This document shows positions 1-8,200 of a stretch of 8,282 nucleotides of DNA, one piece after another. The stretch's first letter is position 1, and every line of letters starts with the position of its first letter. Source of the stretch: Archangiaceae bacterium (GTDB lineage: Bacteria > Myxococcota > Myxococcia > Myxococcales > Myxococcaceae); assembly GCA_023248915.1 (NCBI GenBank), contig JAHFDQ010000200.1, positions 1,577-9,858 of the forward strand. Reading direction: 5' to 3'. Both the position numbers and the translations under genes were made by a program. The notes beneath the pieces are model-generated. The model searched no databases, was not told the DNA's origin, and saw nothing but the letters and a program-made list of their open reading frames with translations.

Positions 1-2
1 TG

Positions 3-851
3 GCTGCGCCACGCGGGCCCCTCTCGCGCGTCGTCTTGAAGGGCGGCCAGGAACTGGTGGGCGTCGTCCTGTCCCGCGAAGAAGGGCAGGTGGTGCTCGA
101 CGTCGCCGGCGCGGGCCCGGTGACGCTGCCCCTGCGCGCGATTTTGCGCATCGACGCCGAGGTGAACGCTTCCGTCCGCGAGTCGGGCGAGGTGTGGTCC
201 ACCGACCCGAACCGCACCCGCTACCTGTACGGCCCGTCGGCGATGATGTTGAAGAAGGGCGAGATGTCGTTCTCGCAGAAGGAATTGGTGTTCAGCACCT
301 TCGCGTACGGCCTGACCGACCACGTGTCACTGCAGGTCGGCAGCGTCATCCCCGCGCTGTTCCTCGGCCTGCCGGGCCTGAATGCCATCGGCGCGGTCAA
401 AGTCGGCACGCCCGTGGCCGAGTGTTTTTCCGTCGCCGCAGGGGCGCAGGCCCTGTTGATTCCGGGCCTGGGGAACAACGCCAACCCCCGGCCCGTGGGC
501 GTCGCCCTCGTCTTCGCCACCGCCACGCTTGGCAACTTCGACCGGCACCTGTCGGTGTCCGCGGGGCGGCCGTTCCTCTTCGGAGACACCGGGTCGACCA
601 ACTCGGTCGGCGACTTCATCTTCACCGTGAGCGGCAACATGCGGGTCTCTCGCCACGTGGCGCTCATCAGCGAGAACTGGCTGGTGCCGTCCCTGGCCAC
701 CGGCACCTTCGGCGCCGCCGGCTCGGTGGCCGCCCGGGTGATGGGCGAGCACATCTCGGCGGACATCGGCGGGGTGTGGCTGGTGACGCAGGCGGGCTTC
801 GTCACCGACGGCGTGCCGATTCCCTGGCTGGACTTCACCTACAACTTCTGA
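3..851 (+). CDS. Putative outer-membrane beta-barrel protein with N-terminal SH3/LSm-like segment (5' partial)
   Basis: The frame is open to the left edge and ends at a TGA at 849-851, giving 282 visible residues. A TTG at 36 could formally start translation, but no Shine-Dalgarno sequence precedes it and the reading continues upstream, so I treat the gene as truncated by the window. Visible residues 9-55 (VVLKGGQELVGVV through LRAILRIDAE) have the alternating pattern of a small SH3/LSm-like barrel, in which a 'V.L..G..L.G.V' strand pair ends in 'I.RID'. From about residue 65 on, the motifs TRYLYGPSAMMLKKGEMSFS and YGLTDHVSLQVG resemble a family of uncharacterised bacterial outer-membrane barrels with 'R.l.aPta..l.kGe' and 'YGlTd..sl..g' signatures. 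Gly/aromatic-rich alternating strands follow to the end. The last residues, WLDFTYNF, finish in Phe, as is typical of proteins inserted by the BAM complex. Barrel fold and location are inferred; ligand or transport role is unknown. Confidence 0.85.
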   Translation, partial: AAPRGPLSRVVLKGGQELVGVVLSREEGQVVLDVAGAGPVTLPLRAILRIDAEVNASVRESGEVWSTDPNRTRYLYGPSAMMLKKGEMSFSQKELVFSTFAYGLTDHVSLQVGSVIPALFLGLPGLNAIGAVKVGTPVAECFSVAAGAQALLIPGLGNNANPRPVGVALVFATATLGNFDRHLSVSAGRPFLFGDTGSTNSVGDFIFTVSGNMRVSRHVALISENWLVPSLATGTFGAAGSVAARVMGEHISADIGGVWLVTQAGFVTDGVPIPWLDFTYNF

Positions 852-867
852 CGCGAGGCCATCGCGT
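851..867. terminator. Perfect inverted repeat between convergent genes, possible bidirectional terminator
   Basis: ACGCGA at 851-856 and TCGCGT at 862-867 are exact reverse complements separated by a 5-nt loop (857-861). The dyad fills the 15-bp gap between the two convergent stop codons and overlaps the last base of one and the first base of the other. There is no T-run on either side, so it does not meet the classical intrinsic-terminator pattern. A terminator role is inferred from position alone. Confidence 0.35.
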
Positions 868-2162
868 TAGGACACGTGGCGCGCCTCGGCGCGGCGCTTC
901 CGGGCCTGCAGCTCGGGGGCTTCCTTCAAGCAGGTGGCGAGAATGCCCAGCGACGTTCCGAGGGCGTTCAGCCCGGTGCGCGTCAGCTCGGGCGCCTGCT
1001 CGCCGACCTCGGGGTAGCCCCGCTCGTCCGGCGTTTGCAGTTCCCAGTTCCGGAACAGCCGGCCCCACTCGCTCGCCAGCACTTCCTGCATTTTGGCCTT
1101 CGCCAGGAAGGGGTACCAGAAGCTGTCGTGGTACATGACGCTCGCCAGGTAGGCCCAGGGCGCGAGCACCGTCTTCAGCGACCACTCGATGGGCTTCTTG
1201 AGGGGCCCCCAGTAGATGCGGTGCTGCATTCGCGAGGCGAACGTCATTTCCTTGAAGGGGCCGTCGAAGTTCCAGTTCTCGCGCGCCGCGTCCTGGTCAC
1301 CGACTATTTCGATTTCCCGCGGGTCGCCGCAGCCCAGCCCCGCGTCGTGCGCCAGGCGGATGAACTTGATGGACAGGGGGTCGAGCCCCATCAGCTTCGC
1401 CGCCACCGCGTCGATGGCGACCTGGTCGGCGCTCGCCAGGAGCACGTTTTTCACGTGCGGCACCATGCAGCGCGGCCCCGGCCCGTCGCCGGCGAAGGTG
1501 CCGTCCATCACCGCGAACAGGCCCCGGTGAATCTTCTTCTGGATTCGCAACAGGTCCACCAGCGTCTCGTGGATGACGGGGTGCGTCCAATGGCGCCGCT
1601 CGTTGAGCAGCCCGCCGAAGGCGTTCTTCATCGCCCCGGTGGTGGTGGTGAAGACGTGCGTCTTCACCGTGGGCAGGTGGATGATGTTCTCGCCGATGAA
1701 CCGGCGCGGAATCGAAAAGCCGTCCGGGTAGACCTCGTTCAGGCACAGGAACTTCTGGGTGAGGTCGCCGACCGCCTCGCGCACGTCGACCCAGTCATCG
1801 CCTTCGTAGAGGTGCACGTTGCGCAGCCCGTGCGCCTGAATGACGTTGAGCTGCTTGTTCTCGCGCTCGCCCAGGTGGGCGTCGATGACGACGGTGCGGT
1901 TGTGGCAGGCGTGGATGAGCGAGGGGTTGTACCCGTCTTCTTTCATCGCCCGGATGACGCCCTCGAGCTGCCAGGGCGTCGTCGAGCTGCCCGGGTAGAA
2001 GAAGTGCCACGAGATGTTGACCTTCAGGGCCGTGTCGGCCGTGCGATCGACGACCTCCTGGTATCCGGCCAGATTCATGAGCTCGTGGTAGTCGGCCAGC
2101 ACCGTACGGGGAGAGGTACGCAAAATGGCCACACGCGACTTTGTGGGTTTGCCTGGGGGCAT
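867..2162 (-). CDS. DUF362 domain-containing protein
   Basis: Complete 431-residue protein. The ATG at 2162-2160 is preceded by GAGGA (minus strand, 2173-2169) with a 6-nt spacer, which supports this start. Family hallmarks visible in order are LPTVKTH (163-169), TGAMKNAFGG (175-184), a following Arg/His-rich NERRHWTH (187-194), VMDGTFAGDGPGP (218-230), and LLASADQVAIDAVAAKLMGL (241-260). This series of KxH, KNxxGG, DGxxxxDGPGP and D-x-VAxDAVA-type motifs is characteristic of DUF362 (Pfam PF04015). Many DUF362 proteins carry an added ferredoxin-type 4Fe-4S domain. None is present here: the Cys residues are scattered (86, 140, 232, 278, 411) and form no CxxCxxC cluster. Residues 334-352 (APWAYLASVMYHDSFWYPF) are aromatic-rich but interrupted by polar and charged residues, so I do not call a membrane helix. 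There is no signal peptide, so it is probably cytoplasmic. Biochemical activity is unknown. The gene converges on the barrel gene and diverges from the lipoprotein gene, so no operon is evident. Confidence 0.93.
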   Translation of the reverse strand: MPPGKPTKSRVAILRTSPRTVLADYHELMNLAGYQEVVDRTADTALKVNISWHFFYPGSSTTPWQLEGVIRAMKEDGYNPSLIHACHNRTVVIDAHLGERENKQLNVIQAHGLRNVHLYEGDDWVDVREAVGDLTQKFLCLNEVYPDGFSIPRRFIGENIIHLPTVKTHVFTTTTGAMKNAFGGLLNERRHWTHPVIHETLVDLLRIQKKIHRGLFAVMDGTFAGDGPGPRCMVPHVKNVLLASADQVAIDAVAAKLMGLDPLSIKFIRLAHDAGLGCGDPREIEIVGDQDAARENWNFDGPFKEMTFASRMQHRIYWGPLKKPIEWSLKTVLAPWAYLASVMYHDSFWYPFLAKAKMQEVLASEWGRLFRNWELQTPDERGYPEVGEQAPELTRTGLNALGTSLGILATCLKEAPELQARKRRAEARHVS

Positions 2163-2286
2163 GGAGGTTCCTCGAGGGTTCCGGCAGAGGGTACAACCGT
2201 CGAAGGCACTCCAGTCATCCCTTTCGACTGTGCTAGCCTAAGTCATTCCCCTGAGCCGTCGGGCGGAGACGGCTAGGAGCTTCGAC
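2163..2286. promoter_or_regulatory. Divergent intergenic region with dyads
   Basis: These 124 bp separate the divergent starts of the DUF362 and lipoprotein genes, so promoters for both are expected here. No convincing -35/-10 pair is visible. The best fragment is an extended -10-like TGCTAGCCT (2231-2239) on the plus strand, with no recognisable -35 at normal spacing. A dyad GTCGAAGG (2199-2206) / CTTTCGAC (2221-2228), with one G-T wobble and a 14-nt gap, lies just upstream of that fragment and could be an operator. Near the DUF362 start, GGTTCC occurs twice, 11 bp apart (2166-2171 and 2177-2182), flanking an 8-bp palindrome CCTCGAGG (2170-2177). All regulatory roles are inference. Confidence 0.4.
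2254..2279 (+). promoter_or_regulatory. Leader hairpin abutting the Shine-Dalgarno of the repeat lipoprotein gene
   Basis: AGCCGTC (2254-2260) and GACGGCT (2268-2274) form a perfect 7-bp inverted repeat with a 7-nt loop. The ribosome binding site AGGAG (2275-2279) begins at the very next base and stands 7 nt from the ATG at 2287. The RBS itself is strong and fixes the start. The hairpin would stack directly against it in the mRNA and could tune ribosome access or protect the 5' end. The structure is seen; the effect is inferred. Confidence 0.5.
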
Positions 2287-5200
2287 ATGCTCAAGAAAGC
2301 GGCCCTGATGGGGCTGACGGCCATCGGCCTGTACGGCTGCAATTCGACCAAGCCTCGGGAAGGCGCGCTGCTGGCCCGAGTGACACTCGACGCCAAGGTG
2401 CGGGCGAGCTGCGTCGTCGTCGAGGTCGGCGCCCCCGGCCAAGCGGTGCTCGGGTCGGCCCGGCTCGAGGCCACCGACGCCAAGCGCGAATACAGGGTCG
2501 CCGTGGCCCGGGGCGATTTGCCCGCCCAGGTTTTCCTCAGGGCCCGGACGCTGTGGGGCGCGGGCTGCGCCGACTCGGGAGTGCAGACCGGGGCGAGCCA
2601 GGACCAGACCTCGGGGTTTCCCGCGGGCGACGTCGCGACCATCTCGCTCACGGTTTCCGCGCCTCCAACCTCGGATGACGCCGACGGTGACGGCTTCGCC
2701 GGCGTGCCGAAGGGCGGGCTCGACTGCGACGACGCCAATCCGGCGGTGAACCCGGCCGCCACGGAGGCCTGCACCGGGCTCAAGGACGTCAACTGCAACG
2801 GCCTGGTCGGTTGCGCCGACCCGGTGTGCGCTTCGCAGTCATGCACGCAGCCGGCCTCGACGCTCGCGTTCGTCACTCCCCCGCTGACCCTCGCGGCCGG
2901 GCAGTGCTCGCCCGCGGTGACGGTCGAGGTGCGCACCGTTTCGGGCCTGGCGGCTCCGGTGATTGCGGCCACCCCGGTGACCTTCTCGGGCGCTCCTACG
3001 ACGGGGCTGGGCTTCTTCTCGGATGCAGCCTGCGCCACCCAGTCGGACACCGCAACGGTCGCCGTGGGCACGGCCCAGGGGACCGTGTACCTGCGCGCGA
3101 CTGTTGCAGGCGACGTGGTCGTGACCGCCCAGGCCGCGCCGCTCAACTCGGCGACCCAGACCGAGTCCGTCACCGAGGGCGCGGCCGACCGCCTCGCCTT
3201 CGTCACCCCGCCGCGCTCGGTGCTCGCGGGGGACTGCTCGGGAGCGGTCACCGTCGAAGTGCAAGACGCCTTCGGCAACGGCGTCGTCCAGACGGCCTTC
3301 ACGCCGGTGACCTTGTCGGCCCTACCGTCCGCCGGGGTCGGCTTCTTCCGGCAGCCGGACTGCACCGGGGCGGCCACCGGGCTCGGCGTCGTCGGGGGCC
3401 AGAAGCGGGTCACCTTCTATTTCAACGCCACCACCGCCGGGACGGTCACCGTGACCGCCGATTCGGCGCCGCTCACCTCGGCTTCACAGGGCGAGACGGT
3501 TGCCCCCGGGGCGGTAGCGGCGCTGGCGTTCCTGACTCCTTCCCGAACCGCCGTCGCCGGCGCCTGCTCGGCGGTGGTGACGGTCGAGGTCCACGACGCT
3601 TCGGGCAACCCTTCTCCGGTCGGAGCCTCCACTGCGGTCTCGCTCGCCGGCCCTTCGCTCGCCGGGTTCAGCCTGTACGCCGACGCCTCGTGCGGCGGTG
3701 CGGCGGTGACTCAGGTGGTGCTCACGGCCGGCCAGGCTTCCGCCAACTTCTATTTCCGGGGGCAGCTCGCGGGTTCCGGTTCGCTGGCCGCCACCAGCCC
3801 GGGCCTCACCTCGGCGTCCCAGGTCGCGACGGTGGCCATCGGCCCGGCGAGCGTGCTGGCCTTCGCCACCGGGCCCCAGACGGTCCAGGCGGGAAGCTGC
3901 TCGGGCCAGGCCACGCTGGTCACGCAGGACGGCTTCGGAAACCTGGCGAACGTCGGGTCGGCCACCGGGGTCCTTCTGGTCGCGGTCGGCACCTCGGGCT
4001 TCGCCTTCTTTTCGGACTCTGCCTGCGCGACGCCGGCGGTCGGGGTCTCGATTGCAGCCGGTTCGAGCAGCGCCGGCTTCTACTTCGCCAGCACGGGCTC
4101 GGGCACCGCCACCGTCACCGCCACCGTCCTGGGCTGGCTGCCGGCGACGCAAGCCGAGACCGTGAACCCCGGAACCGCGAGCCAGCTCGGGTTCGTCACC
4201 TCGCCCCAGACGCTCGAGGCAGGGGCGTGTTCGGGAGCTGTCACCGTCCAGTCGCAGGACGGCCTGGGCAACGCTTCGGCTCTGGCCGCCACGACGACCG
4301 TGAGCCTGACCGCGGCCCCCAACGCGGGGTTCGCCTTCTATTCCGACTCGACCTGCACCACTGTCATCACCTCGGCCACACTGGCTGCGGGGGCGAGCTC
4401 GGCGAGCTTCTACGTCCAGGGCACCGCGCCGGCCGCCGTCACCCTCACCGCATCGGCCGGGGGCCTGACCGACGGCACCCAGGTCGAGACGGTGACCCCC
4501 GGGCCGCCGGCGAAGCTCGTCTTCGTCACCGCGCCCCAGACGACCGTGGCGGGCGCCTGTTCGGCCGTGGTCTCGGTGCAAGCCGAGGACGCGGTCGGCA
4601 ACCCTTCCGCCCCCGCGGGCGCGACGACGGTGGCCCTTGTCGGTGCGCCCAGCTCGGGCTTCGGTTTCTACTCCGACGCGGCGTGCACGGTGTCCGTCAG
4701 CTCGGTGACGGTGGGGGCCGGCACCGACACGGCCAGCTTCTACTTCAAGGGTACCGCGGCCGGTGGAATCGGCGTGACGGCGTCGGCCGCGCCGCTGACC
4801 GACGCTACCCAGGCTGAGACCGTGGTGCCGGCGCCGCCCCAGCAGCTCGTCTTCGCCACCGCGCCTCAGTCGGTGGTCGCCGGCGTTTGCTCGCAGGCCG
4901 TCGGCCTGGAATCAAGGGACGCGATGGGCAACCCCTCGGCCCCGGCCGGCGCGACGACGGTGAGCTTGACCGCGGCCCCCAGCGCGGGGTTCACCTTCTA
5001 TTCCGACTCGACCTGCACCGTCTCGGTCACGACCGCGACGCTCTCCGCGGGCGCGTCTTCGACCGGCTTCTACTTCAAGGGCACGGCGGCCGGGACCGTC
5101 GACCTGACCGCCGCGGTCGCGACCTGGACCAGCGCCACCCAGTCGGAAGTCGTGGCCGCGGGCGCGCCGGCGCAGCTCGCCTTTACCACCGCGCCCCAGG

Positions 5201-8200
5201 TGGTGACCGCCGCCGGCTGTTCGGCCGTCGCCACGGTCGAGTCGGAGGACACTCTCGGCAATCCTTCGGTCGTGGGCGCCGCGACCTCGGTGACTCTGTC
5301 CGCGTCGCCGAGCGCGGGCTTCGTCTTCTACTCGGACGCTGCGTGCACGGCCGTCGTCACGGACTCGACCATCGCGGCGGGCGCCAGCGCGGCGAGGTTC
5401 TACTTCAAGGGCGCGGTGGCCGGGAACGTCACCGTGACGGCTTCGGCGGTCGGGCTGACCAGCGCGCTGCAAAGCGAAACCATCAGCACTGGAACGCCGA
5501 CCAAGCTCGCGTTTCTCACCCTGCCGCAGACGGTGACGGCCGGGGCGTGCTCGGGCCTCGCCACCGTGCAGGCACAGGACGTCGCGGGCAACCCCTCTGC
5601 TCCGGTCAGCGCGACGACGGTGAACCTGGGTGCCGTTCCGCCCGTCGGCTTCGCCTTCTATTCCGACCCAGCCTGCACCGCGCCGGTCGCCAGTGCCACC
5701 ATCGCCGCGGCGACGACGAACGCGAGCTTCTACTTCAGCAGCACCACCGCCGGGAGCGTCACCGTCACCGCGTCGGCGGCCGGCCTGACCAGCGCGACGC
5801 AGGGTGAGACCGTGAACCCCGGGTCGCCCAGCGTACTGGCCGTCACCACGCCGGCCCAGACGCTGGCGGCCGGAGCCTGTTCCGCCGCGGTCACGGTCCA
5901 GTCAGAGGACGGGGCCGGCAACCCCTCTGCGCCCGCCGCCCCGACGACGCTCAACCTGGCCGCGGTGCCGGGCGCCGGCTTCACCTTCTATTCGAACGCG
6001 ACCTGCACCGCGGTCGTCGCGGCTGTCACCCTCGCGGCCGGCTCGACCACGAGGAACTTCTACTTCAAGGGCACCGCAGCCGGGACGGTCGCCGTCACCG
6101 CTTCGGCGGCCGGCTTCACCGACGCCACCCAGAATGAGACCGTCAACGCGCTCGCCGCGTCGAAGCTGGTCTTCGCCAGTCCACCGCAGACGGTCAACAC
6201 CTTCGTCTGTTCGGCGGTCGCGACGGTGCAGCGGCAGGACACCTACGGCAACCCGACGACCGCCGGGGCCACCACGGTAAACCTGACCGCGGTCCCGGTC
6301 GCCGGGTTCAACTTCTATTCGGACGCGGCCTGCACCACCGTCACCGCCACGAGCCCCATTGCTGCCGGCAGCTCGACAGCGAGCTTCTACTTCAAGAGCA
6401 CGACCGCCAATTCCGTCACCGTTACCGCCCAGGCGGTCGGGCTGACGAACGGCGTTCAGGTTGAGACGCTCACCGCGGTACCGCCCAGCCAACTGGCCTT
6501 CACCACCCCGTCGCGGACGGTTGCGGCGGGGGCCTGCTCGGCGGTGGTCACGGTGCAGGCGCAGGACAGTCTAGGCAACGCGTCGGCCGTGGGGTCGGCG
6601 ACGACGGTCAACCTCTCGGTGTCCCCGAGCGCGGGCTTCACCTTCTATTCGGACGTGGCCTGCACCACGGCGGTGGCCACGGCAACCCTGGCCGCGGGCG
6701 CGACCACGACCAACTTCTATTTCACCGGGACGGCGTCCGGCGCCGTGACGGTGACCGCCGCGGTCGCCGGCTGGACCAACGGAACTCAGGGCGAGACCGT
6801 GAACGCGCTCGCAGCGTCGAAGCTGGTCTTCATTACTCCGCCGCAGTCCATCAACACCTACGCCTGCTCGGCGGTGGCGACGGTTCAGCGGCAGGACACC
6901 TACGGCAACCCGACCACGGCGGGTGCCATCACCGTGGCCCTGGCCGCCGCGCCGCCAGCGGGCTTCACGTTCTATTCCGACGCCCTCTGCTCGGTCGTGG
7001 TGGTGAATCGCCCCATCGCCGCCGGAGCCTCGACCGCGAGCTTCTACTTCCTGGACACGAATGGCGGTGGCGTCACCGTCACCGGTTCGTCGGGGGGACT
7101 GACGAACGCGACGCAGGCCGAGACCTTCACCGTGGTTCCGCCCAGTCAGCTGGCCTTTGTCACTCCGGCGAGGACGACCGTCGCCGGAGCCTGTTCGGCA
7201 ATCGTCACGGTGGAGTCGGAAGACGGCCTCGGCAACCCCTCCACCGTCGTCTCGGCGACGACGGTCAACCTTTCGGCGGTCCCGAGCAGCGGTTTCACCT
7301 TCTATTCGGACGCGACCTGCACCACCGCGATTGTCGCGGCGGTGGTGGCCGCGGGCACGAGCACGGCCAGCTTCTACTTCAGCGGGACGGCGGCCAGCGC
7401 GGAGACGGTGACCGCGGCGGTCGCGGGCTGGCCCGACGCGACCCAGGGCGCAACCATCAACCCCGCGGCGGCGAACAAGCTGGTCTTCATCACCAGCCCG
7501 CAGACGATCAACGCCGGCGCCTGTTCGGCGGTGGCGACGATTCAGCGGCAGGACACCTATGGCAACGCGACTACCGCCGGCGCCATCACGGTGGCGCTCG
7601 CGGCCGCGGGCCTCACCTTCTATTCCGACGCGGCGTGCACGACGGTGGTGGCCAATCGGCCCATCGGCGCAGGGGCTTCGAGCGCGAGCTTCTTCTTCAA
7701 GAGTAACGTCGCGGCGACCGTCATCGTCACCGGTTCGTCGGCGGGTCTGACGAACGCGACTCAGAGCGAGACCATCTCGCCGCTGGCGCCCACGGTGCTG
7801 GCCTTCACCACCGCGGTGCAGACGCTCGCGGCCGGCGCCTGTTCGGGCATCGCCACCGTGCAGTCGCGAGACTCGTTAGGCAATGTGTCCGCGGTCGCGG
7901 CGGGCTCACTGGTGTCGCTGTCCGCGGCGCCCGCGTTGGGCTTCACCTTCTTCTCCGACGCCGCCTGCTCGTCCGCGCCCATCACCAGCGTGAACATCGC
8001 CGCGGCGGGCACCACGGCGAGCTTCTACTTCTCGAGCACGGCCTCAGGTGCGGTGACCGTGACCGGTGACGCGGCCGGAGTGGGCGTAGGCACGCAGGGT
8101 GAAACCATCAACCCGTTGGTGGCGAACAAGCTGGTGTTCCTCGGCAGCGCGCAGGCGCTCGCCGCCGGCGCCTGCTCGGCGGTGGCGACGATTCAGCGGC

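Noticed and set aside
2231..2239. TGCTAGCCT as a definite sigma-70 promoter
   Set aside because: The -10-like core is weak and no -35 is seen 16-18 bp upstream; kept only as a remark in the intergenic entry.
876..2276. 466-codon plus-strand frame across the DUF362 gene
   Set aside because: Antisense to a protein with strong family motifs and its own RBS; the translation is Arg/Val/His-rich without recognisable domains.
2238..3413. 391-codon minus-strand frame
   Set aside because: Antisense shadow of the lipoprotein; low-complexity Ser/Ala/Thr composition, no RBS or motif, and it would cross the divergent promoter region.
3484..4581. 365-codon minus-strand frame and the series of 60-80 codon minus-strand frames recurring every 330 bp
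   Set aside because: Their regular spacing simply mirrors the repeat period of the sense gene, and their sequences are antisense translations of the Ig-like units.
2811..4817. Long 668-codon plus-strand frame overlapping the lipoprotein gene
   Set aside because: It is out of frame with the repeat protein, is Arg/Gly-rich as expected for a shifted reading of GC-rich DNA, and has no family signature. The overlapping in-frame protein has a signal peptide, RBS and clear repeats.
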